Below are positions 32,829 through 43,514 of a stretch of 64,000 bases of DNA, piece after piece. The stretch covers positions 434,001-498,000 of the forward strand of contig NZ_CAKAKL010000002.1 in assembly GCF_916619195.1 (NCBI RefSeq), written 5' to 3'. This stretch comes from Inquilinus sp. Marseille-Q2685. GTDB lineage: Bacteria > Pseudomonadota > Alphaproteobacteria > DSM-16000 > Inquilinaceae. Below the pieces are notes generated by a model that was not told where the DNA came from, searched no databases, and saw nothing but the letters and a program-made list of their open reading frames with translations. The number at the start of each line of letters is the position of its first letter. The stretch's first letter is position 1. A program made the position numbers and the translations under genes.

Positions 32829-34883
32829 TCACTTCGGCATCACTGCGGCGAGGTCGGTGCCGTTGACCAGCATGCGGCCCGCGGGGTCGACCACGAGGTC
32901 GTAGTCGCGCGCCGGCCTGCCCTCGGCGGTCTTGGCCTCGTGCCCCAGCATCTGGAAGATGGTGATGCCGGCGGCGGCGTCCGCGCCGTCGGGCTGGGTC
33001 TGCAGGAACTTGACGAAATCGTCGAGCCCGGCGACCTGCAGCTTCGCCCGGGCCGTCACGCCGAAGGCCGCCCGCGGATCCACCGTGCCGCCGCCGCCGA
33101 GGTCGATCGCCCCCTTGGGGGCGGTGATGCGGAAGCTGTCGATCGACAGGCGGGCGTCGGATTGCAGCAGCCGGTCGACGATCCGCTGCATCGCCTCGTC
33201 GAAGGCCTGGTCGCCGTCCGGCAGCGCAGGGTCGCCGTCGTGCCGCTGGTCGGCCTGGATGGCCGCCTCGACGCCCTCCCAGAACAGCGCCTGGACCGAG
33301 CGGCTGGGGATGTCCTTCAGCGCGATGTCGATCCTGGCCTGGCGCGGCACCCAGTCGCCGAAGGGCAGGCCGGGATCGAGCGTCAGATCGTCCAGCGCCA
33401 GGCGCAGCCCGTAGCCGGCCTGGTCGCCGTCGAGCCCGGCATAGGTCTCGCCATAGCCAACCGCGCCGATCGCGAGATTCACGTCAGGCGTCCGCAGCCG
33501 CAGGTCGCTCAGGCCGATCTCGGCCCCGTATTGCGACAGCGCGGCGACCGTCGTCCGGACCCGGGCCAGCACGGGGGACAGATCCTCGGCCGGCGGGGCG
33601 TCGTCGCCATGCTTGGCCAGCAGCGACTCGAACCCGCCGATCACCGCGATCAGGCCGGCGACGTCGAGGCCCTGGGCCGACAGCGCATACCGGGCCTTGC
33701 CGAGGTCGAACCGCGCCTCCGACGGGGTGCCGCCCGGCGGCGGCTCCTCGGTCAGGGTGAAGGACACCTTGTCGACATCGAGGGTCAGCGCCGCCCCGGC
33801 GGTCGGCCCGCCGGCTGTGGGGGTCAGCGCGCCCGACAGCCCGACCCGGTCGATCGACAGGCTGCCCGGCTTCGCCTTGGTCGGCGCGTCCGCGACCTTC
33901 AGGCCGCGCAGCTCCAGGGCCACGTCACCACCCAGGCCGCGACCCGGGGCGGCGCGGTCCAGCCCGCGATAGCCGCCGCCGACGGTCAGCGACTCGAAGC
34001 CGACCGTGGTGTCGTCGCCGCCGCCCTGCAGATCCGTCAGCTCCAGCTGGGTCTGCGACGCGCTGCCGACCAGCTCCAGCACCTGCCGCATCAGCACGTC
34101 CAGCTTGCGCTCGACATTCGGCGGCGGCGGCGCCTGGGGGTCGCGCCGGGCGGCGTCGAGGGCGAAGGCGATCACCCGCCACGTCCGGTCGCGCAGCGCC
34201 GCGGCGTCGACATCCTCCAGCCGCCCGGCATAGCGCAGCCGGCCCAGCGTGACGCCGTCGCCGGCCGCGGGATCGCCGGCGGACAGGCCTTCCGCCTCCA
34301 GCTGCAGGGCGATGTCTTGGTGGGTCGAGCCGGGCCGCGGCGTGGTGGCGCTGGTCAGGCTCAGCCGATGAACGGCGAGCTGCGTCTTGTCGCCTTCGGT
34401 CACCGTCACGCCCTCGGACTCGTCGGTCGAGGCGGTCAGCAGAGACGCGGCGAGGTCGACGGTCAGCTCGGCATGGCGGGTTCGGCTGGTGATCGTGACC
34501 GGCGGCTCGCCCCCGCCCGGGCGGATCTCGCAGCGGAGCGGCGTCTCGCCTTTCAGCCGATAGGCCTGCCCGTTCCCGGCCGTGGCGGTGTAGCGGTCGC
34601 CGTCGCAGCGAATCCGCACCACCCGTTTGCGGCCGTCGGCGTCGTCGCGCAGGGCCAGCGCCAGGGCGGGACCGGTGACGCGGTACTCCGCCCCGGCCGG
34701 CTCGACCGTCCAGCTTCCCTCGAAGATCGGCTCGCCCAGCCCGGCCGTCGCCAGGGTCGGCGTCAGGATGCCGGTCAGGCCCTTCTGCAGGGCGGCGGCG
34801 CCTTCCGCCGTCGCCTGGGCAAAGGCCGGGCCGGCGGCCAGGACGAGGACGGCGCCGAGCAGGGCCGGAGCGAGACGGTGCAT
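32829..34883 (-). CDS. Exported protein of unknown function, tandem paralog 1 (684 aa)
   Basis: Signal peptide (MHRLAPALLGAVLVLAAGPA, cleavage after AFA near 22). The mature protein is rich in alternating beta strands, including several LDVDKVSFTL and LSIDRVGLSG type repeats. The C-terminal 150 residues (SIDSFRITAPKGAIDLGG through DYDLVVDPAGRMLVNGTDL) are clearly homologous to those of the next two genes. Two Cys near 90-115 (IRCDGD, LRCEIR) are shared with paralog 2 in position. The strand pattern and the NGTDL end recall DUF945/YdgA-like or DUF2125-like periplasmic proteins, but I cannot confirm the family. It is the longest copy; the extra length lies in the middle. Function unknown. Confidence 0.78.
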   Translation of the reverse strand: MHRLAPALLGAVLVLAAGPAFAQATAEGAAALQKGLTGILTPTLATAGLGEPIFEGSWTVEPAGAEYRVTGPALALALRDDADGRKRVVRIRCDGDRYTATAGNGQAYRLKGETPLRCEIRPGGGEPPVTITSRTRHAELTVDLAASLLTASTDESEGVTVTEGDKTQLAVHRLSLTSATTPRPGSTHQDIALQLEAEGLSAGDPAAGDGVTLGRLRYAGRLEDVDAAALRDRTWRVIAFALDAARRDPQAPPPPNVERKLDVLMRQVLELVGSASQTQLELTDLQGGGDDTTVGFESLTVGGGYRGLDRAAPGRGLGGDVALELRGLKVADAPTKAKPGSLSIDRVGLSGALTPTAGGPTAGAALTLDVDKVSFTLTEEPPPGGTPSEARFDLGKARYALSAQGLDVAGLIAVIGGFESLLAKHGDDAPPAEDLSPVLARVRTTVAALSQYGAEIGLSDLRLRTPDVNLAIGAVGYGETYAGLDGDQAGYGLRLALDDLTLDPGLPFGDWVPRQARIDIALKDIPSRSVQALFWEGVEAAIQADQRHDGDPALPDGDQAFDEAMQRIVDRLLQSDARLSIDSFRITAPKGAIDLGGGGTVDPRAAFGVTARAKLQVAGLDDFVKFLQTQPDGADAAAGITIFQMLGHEAKTAEGRPARDYDLVVDPAGRMLVNGTDLAAVMPK

Positions 34884-34906
34884 GGGGTTCTCCGGATCGG
34901 CGGCGG

Positions 34907-36445
34907 CTACTGCTTGGGCGCCAGCGCGGCCAGGTCGGTGCCGTTGACCAGGATCTTGCCGGCGTCGTCGACGACGATGTCGTAGTCCCGCGCCGATCGG
35001 CCGTCATCGGTCTTGGCCTCGCGCCCCATCACCTGCGCCATGGTCAGCCCGGCCGCCGCCTCGGCCCCGTCGGGCAGCCCCTGGATGAACTTGATCAGCC
35101 CGTCGAGATTGGTGATGCGGAGATCGAGATCGGCGGTCACGCCATGCGCGGCCGCATCCTTGCCCTGCACCGAGCCGCCGAGATCGACCGCCGCCTCGGG
35201 GGCGGTGATGCGGAAGCTGGTGATGTCGAGCCGGCTGCCGGCCCGGCGCAGGATACCGCCGATCTCCATCATGGCCTGCGCGATCTGCTGCTGCGCCTCC
35301 TCCGGCTTCTCGAGCTGGATCGCCGAGGCCTCCATGACCTTCATATAGGCGGTTCCGACCTCCGTCCACGGGATGCCGCTGGCGTTCAGGCGGATCGTTC
35401 CGTCGGTCGGGATCCATTGGGCGAAAGGCGGCTTCGGCGCCAGCGCCAGACCGGCCATCTCGACCTCGATCAAGCCGGTTCCCGTCGGGGCGGTCGCACC
35501 GTCATAGCCTTCGCCGATGCGCAGCCGGTCCATCGTCACCTGCACATCCGGCGCCTTCACCCGCAGGTCGGTCACCGTCGCCGCAAGCTGTCCGCCGGTG
35601 CCGTAGGCGGCCGTCATGCGCTTGATCGGCTCCATCAGCTTCTTCGTCAGCTCGGCCTGTGCCGCGAGAGTCTGCTGCGGATCCGCCGGTGCCGGCCCGG
35701 ACGGGATGACCGTGTCGATCATCTCGGCATAGACGTCTAGCACCTCGCCGGTGGCGGCGATGGCCTGCCGCACATCCGCGCCGTCCACGGTCGCGTCGTA
35801 GACGACATGACCGAGGGCGAAGCGCTCCACTCCCTTTTCGTCGAGGGCGCTGATGCCGCTGGCCTCGATCTTGAAGGCGATGTCGTGCTTGGCCGGGTCG
35901 GAAGCCGGCTGGATCCGGCTGGTGCCGGACAGGGTGTCGATCGTGACCTTGACGGGCTCGCCCTCCTGGACGAGGGCGGTGGCCTGGGCCCGCCATTCGC
36001 CCTCGGTGAACAGCTTCTGGTCGAGATCGACCACGAAATGCGCCTGCAGGGCCCGGCTGCTCAGCGTGACCCGGGGCTCGCCCTCCGGCTCGGCGACGCA
36101 GGTCAGCGGCTGGTCGCTCTCCAGCCGCCAGGTCGCGCCGCCGGTCGGGGATGCGCGGTAGGTCTGGGCGTCACAGTGCACGGCCACCGATTTCGGGCCC
36201 TTCTCCCCGCCCTTCAGCGTCAGGTCGATGCCCGGGAACACCACGGTGGTGCCGGAGCCGGCCGGCTCGACCGTGACCGGCCCCGTGAACAGCGGCTGCT
36301 GCTGCACCTGGATGCCCAGGATCGGCTTCAGCATCTCGTTCAGCCCGTCGCGCAGCGCGGCGGCGTCCGGCGCCGCCTGGGCCAGGGCGCTGCCGGCGAG
36401 CCAGAGCGGGGCCGTGCCCAGCAGGAGTGAGATCGCCCGTGTCAT
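34907..36445 (-). CDS. Exported protein of unknown function, tandem paralog 2 (512 aa)
   Basis: Signal peptide (MTRAISLLLGTAPLWLAGSA, cleavage near 22). It shares with paralog 1 the order SWTVEPAG/VTVEPAGSG, two early Cys (VHCDAQ, LTCVAE), the SRIQPAS segment and the full C-terminal domain: ITSFRITAPEAAVDLGGS, TNLDGLIKFI, DYDIVVDDAGKILVNGTDL. It starts 23 bp from paralog 1 and 35 bp after paralog 3, so all three look like one transcript. No membrane anchor other than the signal peptide; periplasmic or outer-membrane-facing location inferred. Function not known. Confidence 0.78.
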   Translation of the reverse strand: MTRAISLLLGTAPLWLAGSALAQAAPDAAALRDGLNEMLKPILGIQVQQQPLFTGPVTVEPAGSGTTVVFPGIDLTLKGGEKGPKSVAVHCDAQTYRASPTGGATWRLESDQPLTCVAEPEGEPRVTLSSRALQAHFVVDLDQKLFTEGEWRAQATALVQEGEPVKVTIDTLSGTSRIQPASDPAKHDIAFKIEASGISALDEKGVERFALGHVVYDATVDGADVRQAIAATGEVLDVYAEMIDTVIPSGPAPADPQQTLAAQAELTKKLMEPIKRMTAAYGTGGQLAATVTDLRVKAPDVQVTMDRLRIGEGYDGATAPTGTGLIEVEMAGLALAPKPPFAQWIPTDGTIRLNASGIPWTEVGTAYMKVMEASAIQLEKPEEAQQQIAQAMMEIGGILRRAGSRLDITSFRITAPEAAVDLGGSVQGKDAAAHGVTADLDLRITNLDGLIKFIQGLPDGAEAAAGLTMAQVMGREAKTDDGRSARDYDIVVDDAGKILVNGTDLAALAPKQ

Positions 36446-36480
36446 GTTCGCCTCCCCAATGCGACGTCGCGGCCGGTGCG

Positions 36481-37983
36481 TCAGCGCATGCCGAGCAGCG
36501 GCTTGAGATCGGTTCCGTTCAGCAGGATGTCGCCGTTCTCGCCGATCACGAGCTTGTAGGTGCGGGCCGGCTTGCCGTCGACCTCCTCCTGGGCGCCCAT
36601 GGTCTGCAGCACGGTCAGCCCCTGCACCATCTCCTGCCCGTCCGGCATGGCCTTGGCGGCCTCCAGCGCCTGCTCCATCCCGGTCACCACCAGCCGGGCG
36701 TCGCCGGTCATCATCAGCGGCGCCTTGGGATTCGGCCGCAGCGTGCCGGTCAGGTCGATGCTGGTCAGGGGCGACGACGCCTTGAACGACCGGATCTCGA
36801 GCGCGCCGTTGCTGTTCAGCACCGCCTGCTGCAGCTGCGCGGTCGCGATCTCCGCCGCCTGGTCGGGACCCAGCGTGGCCGAGCTGTCGAGCATTCCGGT
36901 CAGCGCCTGCAGCAGCGTGTGGTTCGGCAGGTTGGTCAGCGCCAGCTCGACGGTCGCTGTGTGCGGCACGAACTGGCCGAACTCCGGCAGTGGGTCGATG
37001 CCGAGCTGGGCGAGGTCGAAGGTGATGCGGAAGGTCGAGGCGCCCTTGGCCAGGCCGGCGATGCCGACGCCGAAGCCGCCGGACGCGAGCGTCACCTTGT
37101 TGACGTCGCCGGTCCCGGGGGTGACCTCCAGCCCGTTCAGCCCGTAGGTGAAGCCGAAATCGTCGAACAGCTTCGGGCTTGCCCCGAACACGCGGCCGAG
37201 CTCGGCCAGGAACTCCTTCGGCATCTCGCCGTCGGCCTGCGGCGGGTAGCGCTTCTGCCGGTCGGTCAGCTTGTCGCTGGAGGCGCGCCGCGCCGCCATG
37301 TCCGCCGCCGCCGCCTTGCCCTCGACCGTGGCGCCGTCGAGGCGGAAGAGCTGGGCGCCGGTCTCGTCGAGGAAGGAGATGCCCGACAGCGCGATGGTGC
37401 CGCTGCTGTCATAGGTGTCCTGGCCGACCGCCTTGCTGTCGCCGGTCAGCGCGATCTGGTCGATCTTGAACGCGCCCTTTGCCTCGGCCGGGTTCAGCGA
37501 ATGGGCGGTGATCTGCCCCAGCTTGCCGTCCAGCGACATGAAGGCGTGGTATTGCGGGGCGAAGACGCCGCGCAGCGCCTGCGTCCCGATCGTCACCTCG
37601 ACGCCCTTGTCGTCGCCCTTGGCCGGGACGACCCGGTAGGTCGAGGGGATGGTCGCGACCGTGTCCAGCCAGCCGTTCTCCAGCGGCGTCAGCACCAGCT
37701 CGACCGGGTCGAGGGCGAGGCGGGAGGGGTTGCCCTCGTCCGCGAACACGACCTCCGACCGCGGGATCACCGCCTTGTAGGACTTGCCCTGCGGCTCGAC
37801 CGTGATCGGGCCCTGGAAGTTGAACACCACCGACTTGTCGGGGGTGGCCAGATGGGTGGCGATCCAGTCCTTGAGGCCGAGCCGGATCCTGTCGGCGCCC
37901 TCCGCCGTCGCCTGCGCCTGGGCGGCGGCCGGCAGGAGAAGCCAGGCGGCGACGCCGGCGGCGAACAGCGAAAGGGCACGCAT
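36481..37983 (-). CDS. Exported protein of unknown function, tandem paralog 3 (500 aa)
   Basis: Signal peptide (MRALSLFAAGVAAWLLLPAA). It is the most divergent of the three, but its C-terminal domain aligns: IRSFKASSPLTSIDLTGTL, MEQALEAAKAMPDGQEMVQG, TYKLVIGENGDILLNGTDL. The two Cys of the other copies are missing. It is the first gene of the array (ATG at 37983 after CGGAG) and is divergent from the Suv3-like helicase at 38105, with 121 bp between. Three diverged copies in a row suggest an old duplication kept for distinct partners or ligands. Confidence 0.77.
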   Translation of the reverse strand: MRALSLFAAGVAAWLLLPAAAQAQATAEGADRIRLGLKDWIATHLATPDKSVVFNFQGPITVEPQGKSYKAVIPRSEVVFADEGNPSRLALDPVELVLTPLENGWLDTVATIPSTYRVVPAKGDDKGVEVTIGTQALRGVFAPQYHAFMSLDGKLGQITAHSLNPAEAKGAFKIDQIALTGDSKAVGQDTYDSSGTIALSGISFLDETGAQLFRLDGATVEGKAAAADMAARRASSDKLTDRQKRYPPQADGEMPKEFLAELGRVFGASPKLFDDFGFTYGLNGLEVTPGTGDVNKVTLASGGFGVGIAGLAKGASTFRITFDLAQLGIDPLPEFGQFVPHTATVELALTNLPNHTLLQALTGMLDSSATLGPDQAAEIATAQLQQAVLNSNGALEIRSFKASSPLTSIDLTGTLRPNPKAPLMMTGDARLVVTGMEQALEAAKAMPDGQEMVQGLTVLQTMGAQEEVDGKPARTYKLVIGENGDILLNGTDLKPLLGMR

Positions 37984-38104
37984 CTCAATTCTCCGTCGAG
38001 TCGGGTGAGCCCCCGACCAATATCGTCCGCGACCAATGGGCCGCCCGCGCAGTCCGCGGGGCGGCAGTCTTGCATTAGCACCCGCCAGCGTTCAATTGTC
38101 GGGT

Positions 38105-40589
<2,485 letters not shown>

Positions 40590-40597
<8 letters not shown>

Positions 40598-40970
40598 GCG
40601 GGGGGCTGAGCGCGAGGAGACCGAGCGGCCGCGACTCGACAAGTGGCTGTGGCAGGCGCGCTTCTTCAAGACCCGCAGCCTGGCCGCCAAGGTTTGTGCC
40701 GCCGGCGGCATCCGCATCGACGGCGTCCCGACCCAGAAGGCGCATGCGGCAATCCGCCCCGGCCAGGTGCTGACCTTCGTCCAGGGCCGGCACATCCGGG
40801 TGATCGAGGTGGTGTCGCTGGCCGAGCGCCGCGGCCCGGCCAGCGAGGCGCAGACCCTCTACCGCGACCTGCAGCCGCCGACGCCCGAGGCGGCGCTGCC
40901 CCCGTCCGGCGGCCCCCGGCCGACCGGCCGCGACCGCCGGTCCCTTCCGCCGAAGGGCGGCAGCGACTAA
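40590..40970 (+). CDS. hslR: S4-domain RNA-binding protein (HslR/Hsp15-like)
   Basis: 126 aa. The S4 fold lies at about 15-75 (RLDKWLWQARFFKTRSLAAK, then GIRIDGVPTQKAH, RPGQVLTFVQGRH). In E. coli Hsp15 recycles stalled 50S subunits carrying a nascent chain after heat shock. The last 40 residues are Pro/Arg/Gly-rich and unstructured. It overlaps the helicase by 8 bp and is followed 12 bp later by the TerB-like gene, so helicase-hslR-terB-like-fdxA read as one transcription unit. The family also includes tRNA- and rRNA-binding relatives, so the role is assigned by similarity. Confidence 0.88.
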
Positions 40971-40982
40971 ATCTGCTGCGCC

Positions 40983-41456
40983 ATGCTGAACCATATTCTC
41001 GACTGGGCCCGCGGCGATGCCCGGCCGGTCCCGCAGGACGGCACGCTGCGCCGCGCCGTCGCCGCGCTGCTGACCGAAGCCGCCAGGGTCGACGATTCGC
41101 TGGACGAGCCGGAGCGCGAGCGCATCCAGGCCCTCCTGGCCTGGCGCTTCCGGCTGGGCCCCTTCGAGGCGGCGCAGCTCGGCACCGATGCCGAACGGGC
41201 CAGCGACGGCGCTGTCTCCTGGCATGCTTTGACCCACGCCATCCGCGAGCATTGCGACGAGCCCGCGCGCATCCGCATTGTGGAAATGCTGTGGGATGTC
41301 ATCCTCGCGGATGGTAAAGTCGACGACCTCGAAGCCAATCTGATGCGGCGAGTCGCAGCGCTTCTATTCGTCTCGGATGCGGATAGCGGCGCTGCCCGCC
41401 GCCGCGTGCTTGCCCGCAACGGCGCCGCGGCGGCCGCCAATGGAGACCCGGAGTAA
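40983..41456 (+). CDS. TerB-like (DjlA N-domain type) protein
   Basis: 157 aa, mostly helical. It matches the TerB/tellurite-resistance fold seen in YtfP-like and DjlA N-terminal domains: [29 protein letters not shown], and [29 protein letters not shown]. The repeated acidic spacing ADGKVDDLE in the second half is the family's metal-binding pattern. The C-terminus is a Ala/Arg tail. No signal peptide. Found routinely between hslR and fdxA in alphaproteobacteria; its exact role is unknown, and the name should not be read as tellurite resistance. Confidence 0.85.
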   Translation: MLNHILDWARGDARPVPQDGTLRRAVAALLTEAARVDDSLDEPERERIQALLAWRFRLGPFEAAQLGTDAERASDGAVSWHALTHAIREHCDEPARIRIVEMLWDVILADGKVDDLEANLMRRVAALLFVSDADSGAARRRVLARNGAAAAANGDPE

Positions 41457-41463
41457 ATCAAGT

Positions 41464-41805
41464 ATGGCCTATGTGGTGGGTGAAGCTTGCATCAAGTGCA
41501 AGTACACGGATTGCGTCGAAGTCTGCCCCGTGGATTGCTTCTACGAGGGTGAGAACATGCTGGTCATCCACCCGGACGAATGCATCGACTGCGGCGTTTG
41601 TGAGCCGGAGTGCCCGGCCGAGGCGATCAAGCCGGACACCGAGGCCGAGGCCGCGGAAAAATGGGGTGAGCTGAATCGCGAATACTCCGCGATCTGGCCG
41701 AACATCACGCGCAAGAAGGACGCCCCTGAGGACGCCGACTCCTGGAAGGAGGTCGCGAACAAATTCGCCGAGCATTTCAGCCCGAATCCGGGCGAAGGCA
41801 ATTGA
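41464..41805 (+). CDS. fdxA: Ferredoxin FdxA, 7Fe type
   Basis: 113-aa soluble electron carrier. It binds two clusters: the first motif C9-I-K-C12-x4-C17-x3-C21P and the second C40-x2-C43-x2-C46-x3-C50P, the layout of the [3Fe-4S]/[4Fe-4S] ferredoxins. The C-terminal extension (about 62-113) with [19 protein letters not shown] is the FdxA-specific tail. ATG at 41464 begins [13 protein letters not shown], the universal start. Located between the TerB-like gene and carD. It may be reduced by the ferredoxin reductase at 6404 in this window (inference). Confidence 0.97.
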   Translation: MAYVVGEACIKCKYTDCVEVCPVDCFYEGENMLVIHPDECIDCGVCEPECPAEAIKPDTEAEAAEKWGELNREYSAIWPNITRKKDAPEDADSWKEVANKFAEHFSPNPGEGN

Positions 41806-41890
41806 CGATTCGCCGAGTCCGCCGGCCTGCATTGCAAAAAAAGCGTCATGTCGGGGCGGGCCCGGTCTTCATATCGGGTCCGCAACGTAT

Positions 41891-41896
41891 TATAAT
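41891..41896 (+). promoter_or_regulatory. Promoter -10 element upstream of carD
   Basis: TATAAT, an exact -10 consensus, within the AT-rich run GTATTATAATC 185 bp upstream of the carD ATG; the best -35 candidate (TTCATA, 41868-41873) is weak. Because ATTATAAT is palindromic it could serve either strand. The 41806-42080 gap between fdxA and carD is otherwise GC-rich and has no gene; the resulting leader would be about 180 nt. Confidence 0.4.
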
Positions 41897-42080
41897 CTAC
41901 ATCCATTCCCGGTGCTGACGACCACTTCCGACCCTCCCCATGCGGGCCGGAATCGATTTCTGCGTCTTTGTTTCGGTGCGGAGGTCAAGCGCGGTCAGCG
42001 GCGCGGCGAAGCGCGGGGCGGCGGCCGGTTTCGGCCTCCGCCACTGGGTCCGACCACAGAGGGTGACTCCATTGGCAGAC

Positions 42081-42581
42081 ATGGCTCAGGAACTTGAGTA
42101 CGACGTCGGCGACTACGTTGTGTACCCGGCGCATGGCGTCGGCCGCATCGAGGCGCTCGAGACGCACAGCATCAGCGGCATGACCGTGCAGCTGTATGCC
42201 ATCAGCTTCGAGAAGGAGCGGATGACGCTCAAGGTTCCTGTCGGCAAGGCCAAGAAGTCGGGCCTGCGCAAGCTGTCGTCGAAGGACCGGATCAAGACCG
42301 CGCTGGAGACCCTGACCGGGCGCAGCCGCGTGCGCCGCACGATGTGGAGCCGCCGGGCCCAGGAATACGAGGCCAAGATCAACTCCGGCGACCCGGTGTC
42401 GATCGCCGAGGTGGTGCGCGACCTGCACCGCGCCACCGACCAGCCGGAGCAGTCCTACAGCGAGCGCCAGATCTACCAGGCGGCGCTGGAGCGCCTGGCG
42501 CGCGAGCTGGCCGCGGTCGAGAAGATCGACGAGGTCAAGGCGACCCAGAAGCTGGAGCAGGTGCTGAAGAAGGCGGCCTGA
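42081..42581 (+). CDS. carD: CarD-family transcriptional regulator (CdnL)
   Basis: 166 aa. The N-terminal Tudor-like RNA-polymerase-interaction domain (about 5-62: VGDYVVYPAHGVGRIEALET, and VPVGKAKKSGLRKLSS) contacts the RNAP beta subunit; the C-terminal helical domain (about 75-165) binds upstream DNA near the -10 element. In alphaproteobacteria CarD/CdnL stabilises open complexes at housekeeping and rRNA promoters. ATG at 42081 is used, but a TTG at 42072, three codons upstream, has better spacing to GAGGG (42059-42063) and may be the true start. An intrinsic terminator follows. Confidence 0.95.
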   Translation: MAQELEYDVGDYVVYPAHGVGRIEALETHSISGMTVQLYAISFEKERMTLKVPVGKAKKSGLRKLSSKDRIKTALETLTGRSRVRRTMWSRRAQEYEAKINSGDPVSIAEVVRDLHRATDQPEQSYSERQIYQAALERLARELAAVEKIDEVKATQKLEQVLKKAA

Positions 42582-42601
42582 GACCTTCTTCCCACGAAAA
42601 C

Positions 42602-42625
42602 AGGCGGCCTTCGGGCCGCCTTTTT
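42602..42625 (+). terminator. Rho-independent terminator of carD
   Basis: Stem AGGCGGCC (42602-42609) and GGCCGCCT (42614-42621) with a stable TTCG tetraloop, followed by a T-run to 42625, 20 bp after the carD stop codon. Typical intrinsic terminator; it separates carD from the phosphatase-like gene. Confidence 0.93.
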
Positions 42626-42710
42626 CATGACGATGATTAGGGCTGGTTTCACCGGGGCGAGCCGCTAAACTGCGGCGGCAGATGACCAGTTCCTCTCCCC
42701 CCGTTCCCGC

Positions 42711-43514
42711 GTGACCCGCGACAGCGAGAAATTCGCCCGGCTCGGCCGCCCGAGGCGAATCTGGGCCGTGGGCGCCGTGCATGGCGAGGTCGACCGCCTG
42801 GCCGTGCTGCACGACCATGTCGCGGCCCGGTTTCAGCCCGGCGACCGGCTGGTCTATCTCGGCAACCTGATCGGCCGGTCCGTCCGGGTGCATGACCTGG
42901 TCGACGAGGTGCTGTCGATGCGGCGGGCCCTGATCGCCCGCCCCGGCGTGCTGGCCGAGGACGTCGTCTTCCTGCGTGGGGCGCAGGAGGAGATGTGGCA
43001 GAAGATGCTGCAGCTGCAATTCGCGCCGAACCCGCAGGACGTGCTGCGCTGGATGCTGGCGCAGGGCGTCGAGGGGACGCTGCGCGCCTATGGCGGCCGG
43101 CCCGAGGAGGGCATGGCCGCGGCGCGCGAGGGCGCCGTCCGGCTGACGCGCTGGACCAACGGCCTGCGCGAATCGATTCGCGCCGCACCCGGCCACAACG
43201 CGCTCTATGCCGCGCTGCGCCGGGCCGCCTTCACCGAGGGCGACGGCATCCTCTTCGTCAGCGCCGGGATCGACCCGAGCCGGCCGCTCGCCGCCCAGGG
43301 CGATGCCTTCTGGTGGTCCCATGCCGCTTTCGCCGGTCTCGCCGAGCCCTATGCCGGCTTCCAGCGCCTGATCCGCGGCCACGACCCGGCGGGCGGGGGG
43401 CTTCGGCTCGAAGGGCTGGCGGTGACGCTCGATTCCGGCTGCGGCCGCGGCGGCCGCCTCGCCGCCGGGCTGTTCGAACCCGACGGCACGCTGGCCGAGA
43501 TCGTCGAGGCCTGA
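42711..43514 (+). CDS. Calcineurin-fold protein with degenerate active site (pseudo-phosphatase)
   Basis: 267 aa, GTG start at 42711 after the carD terminator. The overall plan is that of bacterial PPP-type Ser/Thr phosphatases, but nearly every metal ligand is changed. GDIHG appears as GAVHG (21-25), GDxVDRG as GNLIGRS (51-57), RGNHE as RGAQE (89-93), and FVHAGI as FVSAGI (182-187); only the GH motif near 223-224 remains. That fold without ligands should not hydrolyse phosphate. It may be a regulatory or structural protein. The Rossmann-like core and length are intact, so it is not a decaying gene. It converges with the cyclase gene through TGATCA. Confidence 0.82.
   Translation: MTRDSEKFARLGRPRRIWAVGAVHGEVDRLAVLHDHVAARFQPGDRLVYLGNLIGRSVRVHDLVDEVLSMRRALIARPGVLAEDVVFLRGAQEEMWQKMLQLQFAPNPQDVLRWMLAQGVEGTLRAYGGRPEEGMAAAREGAVRLTRWTNGLRESIRAAPGHNALYAALRRAAFTEGDGILFVSAGIDPSRPLAAQGDAFWWSHAAFAGLAEPYAGFQRLIRGHDPAGGGLRLEGLAVTLDSGCGRGGRLAAGLFEPDGTLAEIVEA

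Noticed and set aside
29685-34985. Very long plus-strand open frame (over 1,700 codons) across rpoH, htpG and the first exported paralog
   Set aside because: Antisense to three well-supported genes, with no recognisable domain. Stop codons are rare in antisense frames at this base composition.
40983-41456. Tellurite-resistance function for the TerB-like protein
   Set aside because: No other ter genes are present, and TerB-fold proteins in this conserved position occur throughout alphaproteobacteria regardless of tellurite resistance.
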